Positions 38,351-51,300 of a DNA stretch of 64,000 nucleotides are shown here, piece after piece. The notes below the pieces were generated by a model that saw nothing but the letters and a program-made list of their open reading frames with translations, did no database searches and was not told the DNA's origin. Where the stretch lies: positions 316,563 through 380,562 of the forward strand of contig OU452212.1 in assembly GCA_911728435.2 (NCBI GenBank). Direction: 5' to 3'. Source of the DNA: Apoderus coryli (taxonomy: Eukaryota; Arthropoda; Insecta; Coleoptera; Attelabidae). The first letter of the stretch is position 1. Every line of letters begins with the position of its first letter. A program made the translations under genes and the position numbers.

Positions 38351-38700
38351 AAAGTTTTTGCAAAAAACACTCAAAACTCTCAGAAATTTATGATGAAAAA
38401 TCGCTATCGCTTTTAATTTTGGAGAAAATTAAACAAAATTCACAATATTTAATACTTCTTTATTATTCAATATGAATATTTACTAGTAATTACATAAATA
38501 TACAAAAATTAAACTTTGGTATAATAAAAAAATATAACAAAAAATATCCAACAGTAATAATTACATCTAAAACAATCAAAAAATATATTTGGAGACAATA
38601 TAAAAACGAGCGTACACAATACACTTGATACTGATAATGCTACGGCAAACATACCATGTCCTCACTAATCATCAGCTTCCAAGACATTTGGAAACAACTA

Positions 38701-41700
38701 CTAAACGTCATCTGTCCCTTTATCACTAGTAATCAACATAATTTCTTCATCGCTGACACACATACGCGTCAAATCCGACGCAACGGATTCAGTGTCGCAA
38801 TTACTACTGTTATCATCATTAACCACGACGGAATATTCCATTTTCAACGGTAATTTCGTTGGTTTATAGTTCGCCAAACTCAGTTTTGGCGCGGAAAGTT
38901 GAACAGGAACGATGATATCAGGTTCTTCAGGGATTGTAATAGTAAGAACGCCCGATCTAAAAAAAAAACGTTTCAATTACTAAGTAAATATTTAAAAACG
39001 GTGGAAATCTAATAACAGACCTCAACAACTGTCGATCCTGGCTTAGAATTTGATTTTCATCCTGCTGCTCCAACTTCTTAACATCAAACTTGAGATTAGC
39101 TGAAACAAATAACACTTAAATGTCACACTAACACAAAAAAAAACTTAAATCTACCTTCAGGGATAGCTCCTAAATGTTGAGCGATATTATAAAGAAATTC
39201 CGGTGTCCAAAAGTTCGGTATCCGTACGAAAATCTTCCCAGTATCCATCGGAACATAGAACCCAAGTTTTTGTAGCAATGAGACAAATGGCTGGTGCTTC
39301 AGTATTTCAGTCTGTTCCGGTGTCCATGGGATTATCGGTACAGGCAGGTTAAATACTATATTAGGGAGAAAATAATGTTTTCATTAACTGTGATTATGTA
39401 GTTTAGCTGAGGAGTATAACTATAAAGTAGGCATTTCATCATGTAATGTCTAACTCAACATATTTTTAAATGTTTATAATATTTGACTACTCAGCATTCA
39501 AGGAGCCCTGCGAGACTGCACCTCCTCCAAAAGGAGGAAAAGAGACTTTCTGCAATTCGCGAAAGACATCCCTGCCACAATCAGAGAGAGAAATCGAGCC
39601 CGGAGAAGATACAGGATGACCTGAAGACAGAGCAAATCTCAACAGACTCAACGCGGAAGTGAAGCTGAGATTACGGGAACATCGTGGGAACCAATGGCAA
39701 AGGAAGCTAGAAGAGCTAAATACTAAGGACGGTAGCGCATGGAAAATGATGAAAGCCCTGCGGGCCACGAATCCTCAGGTACCCCCCAATCATGGGGAAA
39801 GAGGCAGGATCGTCTACACGGACCAAGAAAAGGCTGAGGCATTTCCTGACTGCCTTGAAAGGGAGTGTAGGGGAATATACATCCTGACGACGACGAGGAG
39901 CTAGAGGACGAGGCCCACAGGTTTGTTAGACAGGTCAGGCGACGGGACATGGAAGGAGAGCCACTAAGACCACCAACCACAGAAGAAATACGGAGCATAA
40001 TCCATCACCTGAAGATAAAGAAGACACCAGGCCCCGACGGAATTAGCAACAAGGCGCTAAAACTGTTGCCGAAGAAGGGCATTGCAGGAATTGCGACTAT
40101 CATCAACGGCATCTTACTACTGAACGCCCTGTCCAAGATAGCAGAACGAATTATCTTCTGGCGACTTCGCGAGTTCTCGGATGAACTGGAAGTAATCCCC
40201 GACGAGCAGTTTGGGTTCAGAGCCAATCACAACACGGAGTTGCAACTGCTAAGACTCGTTGAGCATGCAGCACAAGGACTAAACTGGCGCCAAGTCACGG
40301 GAATCGTATTTCTGGATGTGGCCAGAGCCTTCGACAGGGTCTGGCAGGAAGGACTCATCTATAAGATGCACACTTTAGGATACCCACCAGCGATGATCAA
40401 GCTAGCAGACTCCTACCTACAGGACAGGCTGATTCGCGTCAGGACAGGGACGGAGGTCTCGGAATCACGGACCCTGGAGGCCGGCGTGCCGCAGGGGTCT
40501 GTACTATCCCCCCATCTTTACCAGCGACATCCGAAGGACAGACCAGAACACCTTGGCACTCTATGCAGACGACACCGCTCTGATTGCCCGCAGTCGCAGT
40601 GCGGAATTGGTGACAAGATACCTGCAGCGAGCAGCGGACAACTTCCCCGAATGGTTCACCAGGTGGAAGACCAAGATAAATGACGAGAAGAGCACCGCGC
40701 TCCTCATGAGAAGAAGACAAGTGCGCCCCGACGACTTCGTCAACATCGAGGGTACTGACATACAATGGCAGGACACTGCAAAGTACCTGGACAGATCCCT
40801 GTCATGGAGACCGCACATCGAGAAGAGTATCGCGAATGCCAAAGGCACCATTTCGGAGCTCTACCCGATGATCTGCAGAAGGAGCAAGATGCCCTTGCAG
40901 GTCAAGCTCCAAATGGTTAAGGCAGTCGTGCGACCTGCCTTGACCTATGCCAGTTCAGCATGGGGATACGCGGCACCATCGTACCTGAAACCATTTGAGG
41001 CCACGGAGAACAAGGCAAGAAGGATGGCAGTGGGTGCACCCTGGTTTGTGTCGAACGCACAGATCCGAAGGGACGTCATTAGGTTGAGAGCCCAGAAGGT
41101 CTTTGCAATGGCAGAGACCCATGCAAACCCACTGATTCGCGAAGCAGTCAAGTACAACGTAGAAGACGGTGCCAGGCGGTACCGGAGACCGAGGAGTCAA
41201 CTCTGACGAAGGAATCCACAGGACTAGGACACCAATTAATATTGTTTCTTTCAGGTCAGGTATACTCATCTAAATGTATGTTTCAGAGTATTTTCTAGGC
41301 ACCACCAACAAAGGACAACAGCAACAGAGGACATGGAAAAGGGAGGGTTCCCGAGCCATACTACAAAGATAAGGCAGAGTTTTAGTTTGGGTTCGAGTCC
41401 CACACTACCTAGGGAAGTGGTAAGGAACTCCCTAGGTGTCATGATGATTTCTCTGCCTTGGCATAATCAAAAAAAAAAAAATTTGACTACTTTATAATAT
41501 TACTCCGTTGCTCAACTACAATCACAGTTAGTTAAAATTAGTAAAGTGTACTCACAGCAAAAGTAATATATGGTTGGTTCTAAAACATACTCTTCCCCTC
41601 GATGATGCTTTTCCGTCTCCCTAAGATACAACTTTACATGACAAGTTTTTAGGACAACTTCCTGTAACCAGGTGAGAAATTTCCCTTTGTTTTCCCGGTG

Positions 41701-44700
41701 CAAATACTCTTTTAACACCCTAATATCACCATCACCTAAATCCGACTGACAGACAATAGTACTGTCGTCTTGTGGAGGCTTAATAAGTGCAACTTCAGCA
41801 GGTGAATCTACGTGAAATATCATTTATTTTTCCTCAGTGCGTTCAATAGTTATTATCAATTACCTTCATGATGCGTTTTACCGCGAGTCTTCATAAAATC
41901 CTCAAACTGTTCGTCTGTGATGATTTTTTGAACTAATAACTCGCGAATAATTGAAGTTTGTGACTTCAACTTTCTACTGTTTCCATTCGTTTGATATTTG
42001 CGAGTGATGTCCGCAATTGCGTTTGTGCTATGTCTGCTATTGTTGTAATAATCGAGAAGATCTTCTTTCTCTTTTTTTGTCCACCTAAACAACAATATTA
42101 GCTCATCTATCGAACTTGCCGACCTGTATATTGGACAAACAACGGTAAAGAATTTGTACTTTATATCAATTTTAGTATGTTTTCCAACACCAAGTTAGTG
42201 AAAACTGTTAATCCCGTTTTATACACATTCCTTTACCATGTTCCTTTTACCCAAATTCTACTTACTCAAGTGTAATATCATCGGAATCATTCAACGATAG
42301 AGATCTGAGACTCTCAATATTTTGGTCAAGTGGTGTTTGAGATGAGTGCAACTCACTTAAAGATGTCCGTGGGCTATCTAAGAACTTGTGCATAACAAAC
42401 TCAATCAAATCCGACCAATCCTACATAGGTAAATCCATCACTAAATATCGGATCAATAGGTTACACTTACAACTTACATCGCATAGTTCGAAATCTGTTT
42501 CCCATAACTGCGAAAAAGTCTTTAAAATAACCGGTTGAAATAGTGCCATAACATTCTGTAGATCTCCAGCAATATGGTGCAACATCGTAAACACACAATT
42601 ATTCACTAATTCACCATTTGACTTAAAGTTTTGAAGTAACAGTCCATATTTAGTGATTATTTCAGCATTAGCAAAACTAAAAATTCAATTAAAACCTTTC
42701 TATTTCCCCGAATTCATAATAGTTCTTACTGTTTCAAGTGTTCCATCATATTCAGATGCTGTTTCCCATCAAGAAGCAATAAGAAATTGTGATTAGTCAC
42801 TATCAGATCTTGCAAGTACTGTTTGCTATGATAGTTTGAATTGTACTGCTTTAGTAACATCACAAACAACAAACGTAAATCGGCAATTTCTACCATTTGC
42901 TCCTGTAACTTCAGCAAACATATTCGGTCACTTTCACTTAAATGTATCATTTTCTGATACGTTTCCAAGGCTTGGAGGAACTCCCGAATAGCAGTAACAA
43001 CCTATAACAGTACATTCTAGCAGGAATAATATTTGACCGCCATATTGTTTAATAATAGCAACATAACCTTATTTTTTGAAAATATCTAGTGGCCTGGCCA
43101 GATGCAGATGTTACTATAGACTAGCTAGATAGATGCATCTGTCATAAAGTGCAGGCAATAGAATGAGATAGAGATACTGCTGGCAAAACTTTGATTTTGT
43201 ATTTATCGATTTATGTAGAAACTAACATTAAAAAAATCAGCCAAATATTGTTAATGCCATAGAAATAATAAACCACACTAAAATAATATGTAATTGAATA
43301 TTAATTAAATAAAATATCAATATCGCTATCTTTCTCTTCTAATGTTTCCCGCAGATGACGATCCATGCATTACGAGTCCATTGTGTATGTGGATACATAA
43401 CCTTAAAAAATAAAACAAAATACTTTACCAAATGCTGTCTTCTGAGGCATGGTTTCAAATAATTCTCCTCGCTAAGTTCGAATTCCTCATAAGCGCAAAC
43501 ACCTTGGAATATAAGAAACGACAAAATCTCGTAGGAGAATACTGGATTAATGTGTTCTGGATCTAGCTCGAGTTGTGTAGCGAATTTCAGGAAGTATGTG
43601 ACTAGCCAAAAGAAATGTGAAGTATCTGGAAAATTAAGTGTATCACTTCAAATACAAATCAGTTGTTCATAGTGTATTTATTACCGATTTGAGTTTGAAT
43701 GTTACTGACTAATTGCAAGTGTAAGTCTTGTACAAGAGATCCGTAACCTTTTAAAAGGAAATCGACAGTGAATTCTTTTAAGATATTCGCAACATCGTCA
43801 TCAGTAGGAAGATTGTGCATCAGACCTTTGATTTTAATACTGAAACATTGAAAATTATATAAAAAAAAAGTGTTTTAAAATATTGAAACTAATTATTACA
43901 CGTTAGTTTTGCTGCGTTTAACAAGTTTCTTTCGCCTTAGTTCTTTCTTTTCTAAGGTCGTCGTGGCGCGTGCTTTGACAGGGGTGTATCGAGTCTTTTT
44001 TAAATTGTGCGGTTTTTGGTGGACTGGTTTTTCCTGTGGTTGGTCGTCGTCATTGCTTGATGTTGATATCGCTTCCTGATGTTCGACCTTAAGTGAAGTT
44101 AATAAATCAGAGTGAGGTTGTGTTTAGTGAGAAGAAAGTAGTAGTAGTACCTGAGTACCGTATCCGTAATCAGACACTTCGCTTTGAGACGAAACACAAT
44201 TTCTATTTTTCGCAATTCCACCATTTTGATTAGTATTTATGATGTTGTTAGTATTGTTAAGTGATGGTGATGAAGAAAAATCGCTGCTAGACGATTTCTA
44301 AAGAAAGAAGCTGTTAACATGAAGTTAAGAACGACGCTTTCAGCATTATACCTCACTTATAATACCCATAGAAGACACTCCACTACTTGTACTATTATCC
44401 GTCTCAATAGAATTCCTTTTACTATTCATGAAAGGCTTAGCGCGCCTCGTTTGTCCGTTCTGTTGCCGTTCACAGGTAATTGAGTTGTCATTTTTATTCC
44501 TATCACTGCCTATTACACATTTACAATGATAATTACAAAGGTAACTTGGTTATTACGGTGTTATACCAACCAGTATCGCTGGAATCAGAGGTGGGATCTG
44601 ATGTCACTACTTGGGACGAGTCGCCACTGCCTTGATTCTGCGGTGATGTATTACTCTCGTTATCCTCGGAACTCTCACTGTACGACGCTTCAAGCCAAAT

Positions 44701-45678
44701 ATTTAATAATTTCTGTAACGTTCCGACATGTTGATCTTTATAGATCAAAGCTATTAATTGGACGATGGTTACGCACCAATGAATCTGGAAAATGTTGGCG
44801 AATTTAATGGCGAGTGGTAACTAAAATAAACACTCATTACCTTTTGTGAACATGTCATTAAATAAATCATGATTTTATCAATGTTTTGCGTAAATAAATT
44901 CCAAATAATCCGATTCTGCAGACTGGAGTGTACTGAAAGACAGTTGGTGACGTTTGTTTTCATTTCCGGTATGTGAAGGATGTTGCGAAACAGTAATAAA
45001 CAATTATTTATACTATCGCATTCCTCTAAATCAAGCGGGGAATTTTTCTCCACCAAATACTTCATATGTTCCACCTAAAATGATCATTTGGGTTTTAACA
45101 GCCCCACGTTGGGCGCCATAATATCCACTTACCACAGCTTTGGTGCTGTTACTATCGGAAAAAGCTTCTTTTGTCGTCCTCAACAGTTGATTCAGCTCGA
45201 ATATAGTGTGTTTACCGACATCTGTACTAGCCATAGCATCTACAGATAATAAATACTCGACTGGTATGGTTAAATTGACTAAAATTCGTATAGTGGTGTC
45301 CAATATTTTCGTTGCTTTAGTTAGTTCGGTATCATCCTAAATAAAAAACAAATGATTTCTCTTTCAAAGCAGTCTTTAATATAAACAAACCTAACCTTGA
45401 CATAAATCAGAAGTGGGATAAGATCGGTTTTGATGTTTTGACAAAAGCCTATGGCACGTCGGAATGTTCTCATTGAGCTATCTTCATTGGTAAGGTTAGT
45501 TAGTATTTCTTCCAGGATTTCTGTATCAATAATGAAATTAATTACAGTTTTTAAGTTTTTTTTTTTTTTTGAGAATCTTACCCAAGCAATCATCGTTGAC
45601 ACGGAATTTCTCGCCATCGCGTACTCCCAACGAAGCGAAAATTCCATGTACTGTACTTGACGTTAAATATTGTGACAT
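38701..45678 (-). CDS. tim: Circadian clock protein TIMELESS (canonical), 18 coding exons
   Basis: Minus-strand exons: 45678-45582, 45520-45396, 45336-45133, 45074-44841, 44784-44571, 44509-44352, 44297-44151, 44087-43900, 43839-43685, 43625-43429, 43001-42730, 42676-42478, 42420-42266, 42084-41864, 41807-41556, 39355-39155, 39099-39021, 38956-38701. All join in phase to 1117 residues. TIM partners PERIOD in the clock feedback loop; in flies it is degraded after light exposure through cryptochrome. It matches canonical TIM, not [44 protein letters not shown], the Ser-rich [21 protein letters not shown], the basic [24 protein letters not shown] and the C-terminal [14 protein letters not shown]. 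An acceptor-like ACAG stands about 13 bases before the ATG, so a 5' non-coding exon is likely. Intron 15 carries a LINE. TTTATT at 38459-38464 is a candidate poly(A) signal. Confidence 0.96.
39492..41480 (+). mobile_element. Jockey-clade LINE with poly(A) and 11 bp target duplication, in tim intron 15
   Basis: The insertion is bounded by the direct repeat ATTTGACTACT at 39481-39491 and 41481-41491. It ends in a run of 12 A (41469-41480), as target-primed reverse transcription produces. It is antisense to tim. Coding remnants in order: [18 protein letters not shown], the reverse transcriptase ([38 protein letters not shown], motif [26 protein letters not shown]) and, after a frameshift near 40515, [12 protein letters not shown] and the C-terminal part to about 41206. 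About 30 residues are missing between INGIL and [10 protein letters not shown], so there is an internal deletion. Its base composition is clearly richer in G and C than the host gene. Confidence 0.92.
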
Positions 45679-45711
45679 TTTTGCTGATTAACCTGTAGAA
45701 ACAAGAAACGA

Positions 45712-46575
45712 AAAGTTGGAGTCGATTTTCTCGGAAACTAGAAGAGATTTTCAGTATCTGCTTCCAGGATAAGATGAGAGCCTTTAATGGTTGTCTATTT
45801 ATGATATTTTCTTTCGGAGTTATTGAGCGTCTTTTGAATAAAATTTGGAGTCGTTTTTCTTGGAAACTAGAAAAGATTTTCAGAGTCTGCTTCCAGGATA
45901 AGATGAGAGGCTTTAATGATTATATATTTATGATATTTTGATTCCAAAATCTTAAGGACCTTCGGAGTTATTGAACGTTTTTTGAGTAAAATTTGGAGTC
46001 GCTTTTCTTCGCAATTAGAAAAGATTCTCAGAATCTGATTCCAGGATAAGATGAGAGCCTTTAATGGTTATATATTTATGATTTTTTCACTCAAAAATCT
46101 TAAGGACCTTCGGAGTTATTGAGCGTCTTTTGAGTAAAATTTGGAGTCGGTTTTCTTCGCAACTAGAAAAGATTTTCAGAATCTGATTCCAGGCTAAGAT
46201 GAGAGCCTTTAATGGTTATATATTTATGATTTTTTCACTCAAAAATCTTAAGGACTTTCGGAGATATTGAACGTCTTTTGAATAAAATTTGGAGTCGCTT
46301 TTCTTCGAAACTAGAAAAGATTTTCAGAATCTGATTCCAGGATAAGATGAGAGCCTTTAGTGGTAATATATTTCTGATTTTTTCACTCAAAAATCTTAAG
46401 GACCTTCGGAGTTATTGAGCGTCTTTTGAGTAAAATTTGGAGTCGCTTTTCATCGAAACTAGAAAAGATTTTCAGAGTCTGCTTCCAGAATAAGATGAGA
46501 GCCTTTAATGGTTATATATTTATGATTTTTTCATTCAAAAATTTTAAGGACCCTCGGAGTTATTGAGCGTGTTTT
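45712..46575. repeat. About 150 bp tandem repeat, six copies, upstream of the tim start codon
   Basis: The phrases AGATGAGAGCCTTTAATGG, GGAGTCG-TTTTCTTCG and TTCGGAGTTATTGAGCGTC recur in register. The first occurs near 45775, 45907, 46047, 46197, 46347 and 46497. Steps are about 130, 140 and then 150. The array begins about 35 bases upstream of the tim start codon. If the putative acceptor beside that codon is used, it is in the first, non-coding intron; otherwise it lies in the promoter. The outer copies are the most divergent. Confidence 0.9.
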
Positions 46576-47727
46576 AAAGAGTAATAGATTACATTTTGTT
46601 TTGCTTCTAATTTCCATGTAGGTACGTTGGTAACATGGAGATTTGAGCTATTCAGAAAAATCCACTTACATAAATATATCAAGACGTGTTGTAACATGCC
46701 CAATCACTCACTAAACTAGGCCACACAAAAATTTAAAATCAACGCTTCACTAACCATTTAAAAAATTATTTAATAATGATTAATCGATGCGATATTATTT
46801 CACTTTCATTGGTTCTCTAACAATAACGATCAGATCTCTCAGACCAGTGATGCAGAATCTGTAATGCTAGAAATGGCCTTGACCATTTCAAGAGTTATTA
46901 TTGTTATTAGAACATGCATATCTTTGTTTTTACTTTCATAACTATTTCTTAAACCGTTAGACTGCTAAAATACCGTTATAACTGTTGTTCTTAAGATTGA
47001 CGTAATGATAGTAATTATGGCTGTCTTCTGAAGGTGAGGTTTATTACTCTACAGTAACGTCTTCAAGGAGATTTGTTAGTTTAAGTTAGCAATAAGTGGT
47101 TATTGTTTTCTGTTGCTATAAAAACGAGAATCTAAAGCGGCACGCAAAAAAGATCAAGAGGCTTAAAAAATGTAACCAAAATTATAAAAGGAAATTGAAA
47201 ATAAAACACAAAAAACTTAATGTATTTCGAAAATGAATCTGTCATAGATATATTATGTTTAAATAAGATGTTGTTATTAAAAAATTGTTAAATAAAGTTC
47301 TGACCGGACGTGTACATTAACAAGAAAACATACAAATTTCTAACGCCTGACCTGTACATTTTAGATAACGGATTTGTTATTGTAAATGAACATATGGGTG
47401 TGTACGTATTAGGTAGGTAATAGAATTAATGAATATCCAATTTACTGTTAACTTATACTTTTCTATAAGCATAAATTAAGTAGAAGTTGGTTTTTATAGA
47501 ACTAACAGTTTGTATAAGTCGTTATAACAAAATTGAAACAGAAATCAACGCAACGCCTAATCTAATTATCGTAAAAAGATGGTGATTTAGCTATACAAAA
47601 TGTATTTCAGGAAATAAAACAGCTGCAAATGATTGGAAGAAAGCACGTGTACCAACATGTGTATGGAATAATGTTATAGCATCAAAGTAACATCTGCCAA
47701 ATTTGTTGTCAAATTATTGTGGCTAAC
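46576..47727. other. Upstream region between tim and the orphan ORF
   Basis: About 1.15 kb of AT-rich DNA with no recognisable gene or transposon end. It probably contains the tim promoter and first non-coding exon, and the promoter of the divergent ORF at 47728. One perfect CACGTG is the only obvious candidate regulatory site. Confidence 0.45.
47644..47649. promoter_or_regulatory. CACGTG E-box upstream of tim
   Basis: A perfect palindromic E-box lies 1.97 kb upstream of the tim start codon. CLOCK/CYCLE drives tim through CACGTG E-boxes in Drosophila. It is also 78 bp upstream of the divergent ORF at 47728. One hexamer of this kind also arises by chance, so function is a guess. Confidence 0.35.
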
Positions 47728-48303
47728 ATGGCATTCGCAAATATTTATAAAAACATTTTATACACATTTCACAAGTTTTACAATAAATGTTGTATTTACC
47801 AAAAGTATCCCTCAAATTTCGAGATTGACATTAACGAAAGTAATAAAATCTATAACAATATGAAAAACGTTTTGCAAAAATATCGATATAAAGCGAAAAT
47901 GCTACGTAGAGAACATTTCATTTTGAAAAACACCCCAAAAACTGCTCGATTTTACGCTTGTAACCTATGGAATTGTAAACTATTAGAAATCAACAAACAT
48001 AAACATAAAAATCTAAACTTTTTACAAAGAAACGTACGTAAAACTATTAGATATATGAACAAATATGAAAAAGAAGTATTTCATAATATAATTAGAAAAA
48101 AGTTTTGGACTGTTACAATAAACAATAACAATAAACAATTATTACGAAATGTTATTAAGGGCATACATTTTTGGTATGAAATTATGCCTATATTAAACGA
48201 ATTACGAAGAATCGGTACGTGGAAAGAATTAATGGAAAATGAAGCTTATTTAATTGATTGTGTCAGGTTGTATGAATTATTTATAGATCTATTATATAAT
48301 TAA
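47728..48303 (+). CDS. Unrecognised single-exon ORF, Lys/Asn/Tyr-rich, 191 residues
   Basis: An uninterrupted frame starts with ATG in a good context (AACATGG) and ends TAA. I recognise no family. The protein is very rich in Lys, Asn, Ile and Tyr, as expected in AT-rich DNA, and basic overall. Segments such as KMLRREHFILKNTPKTARFY, LLEINKHKHKNLNFLQR, GIHFWYEIMPILNELRRI and GTWKELMENEAYLIDCVRLY look like real amphipathic helices, with aromatic residues and acidic turns near the C-terminus. No signal peptide or membrane span is apparent. A 191-codon open frame is long for random sequence this AT-rich, where stops are common. It may be a fast-evolving gene, an exon of a larger gene, or a viral or transposon relic. 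Confidence 0.45.
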   Translation: MAFANIYKNILYTFHKFYNKCCIYQKYPSNFEIDINESNKIYNNMKNVLQKYRYKAKMLRREHFILKNTPKTARFYACNLWNCKLLEINKHKHKNLNFLQRNVRKTIRYMNKYEKEVFHNIIRKKFWTVTINNNNKQLLRNVIKGIHFWYEIMPILNELRRIGTWKELMENEAYLIDCVRLYELFIDLLYN

Positions 48304-51300
48304 TAATAACATTATATTTTACATACCTACTAAACTATTAAAAACAGCCCTAATAACCTTCTTATTCTTCTTTTTGGTAGTTGCAACCTTAAGAAAATGT
48401 ATACGGGAGGAAATGTTCGATCATTTAGCGTATTTCGCCTTAGGCCTTGCACATTTAGGTACTTGTATTGTAAATTCTCCATTCCAGGATTTAACATAAG
48501 GCTTACAAAAAGTATTTATTATGTAGGTATTAATATTATTAACAATTTCTGCTCTCATAACCTAAACTGTCAATTGTCAGTGTCAAATTTTTATTCTACC
48601 GTTGGCCACTACACTGTTGCTAACTTTATTGCTTACAAACTACGTATAATCCGTCAGAAATACCAAACATTAAGTTTTTGCCTTCATTGTATTTAGAAGG
48701 GGTCTTTATAAAGACAATGTTATAGTTAAGCACAGAAGTTGTCCTCCTCAACTCACTGATACAGTACCCCGTTTCTATTACAAATCTAATTGACAACAGA
48801 GTGAAAAAGTTAATGTTGAAATAGCATTCACTGGCTGTTTGCTATTGATTAGCTGGAGGCCATATATAAGGAAGAAGAAATAGCAACTAACATTCACCTC
48901 ACAAATAAATCACACGTTCCTTTTAGAAAATTAATTGACAATTTATTGTTATGATCTCTGGTATTGAGCTGCACTACTTTTATTCATTGAAACTGACTAT
49001 TTTGACGTTAAAACCATAACATAAAACATACAGGGTGATTAAGGAAAACTTTATCGACTTTATTTAGGATTTATTTGATTTCTATGATATATATGTGTCA
49101 AAAAAAGGAATTGTTAATATTTCGTATATATAAAAATATTGTAAATATATAAATTTTCACAAAAAAATTCGAAAACTATTAGGTTCAGGTAAAGGACATG
49201 CTTAACAAAGTGACCTTTAAATGTCACAAGCCATCTGAAAAAAAATAAAAAAGAGCCACTCCATTTAAAATAACAAAAGAGGGAGGTATAAATCCTGATC
49301 AAATGCCTAAATTTACCCTAGCCGTACATAATAAAATAAAATGAAACTTACCTAATACATAAATCACAACATCAAACAGTATGGTACATTAAAAAAATTA
49401 AAAATAAATACACGAACACTACATCAAACAGATCTGACAATATACCGATTCAAAACTGAAACTGTTAAAACTAAAAACCAAAAAAATAAATTAAAAAACT
49501 GTTCTATATACAAAAATTGTAAATATGCTACATCCACACATAGGGTTACAATAGGACTGAGTTTTTAAATACAACGCAGATTCCTAGTTGTGCGAAATGA
49601 TTTATTAAGGGTATATAAGCGCTATTTAGGGGTAGGTCACGTGGATATTCAACGTGACTAGATTATACTTGTGTCAGATTCATACAAACAGTGTACATAA
49701 TTGAACAGTGTTTCAGCAATCTCGCGATATTGAGCAAATCCAAAAAAAAAATATCATCCATCAAGTAAATCTTGGAAATCCCAGAGAAAATATATAAAAA
49801 ATCTACCAAGCTATAGAAAACACACATTTAACAAATAATGTATGTTTTTTTTTGTAAAAAATTAAAGTGAGATTAAAATAGTAAATTTATTTATTTAGAA
49901 ATTAACTTTTACATATTTTCTGCACCTCGTATATTAAAAGAAATTCAAAAATATAATCACCACCTTGTACGGTAGATTTATGGAGAAGACAAGGCCGAAG
50001 AAAGTTTCTCTATTTACAATTTGTCCATATGCAATGCACGTAAACAGAATGTAAGAATTTTTCAATCATTACCAGTGTTGGTTGAATCATATACGCATAA
50101 AAATGTCATTATTAACCATAACAAACAGTATTTTACTATGCCAAACCACGTATAGGTGAAAGTGATGAAGCGTACGTAATTGTTTTTTATGATCAAAAGA
50201 AATTTCATTCAAATCTTAATTATATATACAGTTACTGCAATATATACAGTTACTGCAATAGTGGCAACAGCGGAAAGGCCTTTAGGCAACGGAGTCACAT
50301 TATTATATTCATTCATTCATTCAAATATGAAATATATCAAAAGTTTTCAATCGATCTTAGTAGGCTTTGATCTTGCGGCATGGCTTACTAAGATGGATTG
50401 ATAATGTAGGTTTTTTTTTTGAAAACGGTAAAAGATACAAACTAACTTGTAAGAGAAAAAAGTTTCGCAATTTTGTACCCTTTGAAAATATGGTTGAAAT
50501 TTTGAAATCTCTACAGGGGTTTTCAAAATATCGAGCAAAATAAAAAATTTCGAAAAACTGTCATATTTTCTATACCGCCTAACAGAAATTAGTGAAATTT
50601 GGTGTTCTTGTATTATCGATCATTGTTTATCGAATGACATTGCCAGAAATTTGTAAAATTCTTGAAGCTCCATTACCTGCCTTATGTGCCCAACGTGTTA
50701 TCCATGAACGAACGCCTGACGGTAAGTTAGTACTTCACTTGGAAAATAGTAGTTTCTATGTTGACCTAGAAACCTTTTGTTTTCTACTGTGGTAATATCG
50801 TATAATTACCCAATAATGTTTAACATTATTCATTAGAATTTAATTGAGAATAGTAATGTATTAGTTAATTATTTGGATTTTAAATTAGGTAGAGGTTAAT
50901 TTTTAAAGTATTTGACAGTTGACGTTAACTAAACTACGGAGGTACTTCTTCTTTTTTTTTGAGCGTTATGGCAATTTGTTCTAATGCATCCAACGAGGTA
51001 TTTAATCGATTATTAAAAGTGTTCCTCGTTTTTTTAATAAAAAACAATACACTTTTGCGTGTGAAATGTGACACAAGTAATATCAGATGCCATTTATTTA
51101 TCCTGCACATCCAGCGTGGTAAAGAAACATGCTATGAAGTGAGATGAGTAAAAAAATCTGATATTGAGCATAAAAGGAATGTCAGGAATACAGCTAAAGG
51201 TGCGTCAGCAACTATAATGTTTGAGATGTTCGTTAAAAGCAAATTATTCTTGATATAGAACATGACTATTATTGGCTGAAGATAATAGTTATTGTTTACA

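Noticed and set aside
41385..41412. tRNA-like promoter box (GGTTCGAGTCCC) near the LINE 3' end
   Set aside because: No A box at the right distance and no cloverleaf; it is part of the LINE 3' sequence.
45321..45647. tim start at a Met in the frame beginning 45647
   Set aside because: That frame is a shadow; the ATG at 45678 gives a product that splices in phase into the conserved RTFRRAIGF exon.
48397..48696. 99-codon plus-strand frame
   Set aside because: No family similarity or start context, and its composition fits chance in AT-rich DNA.
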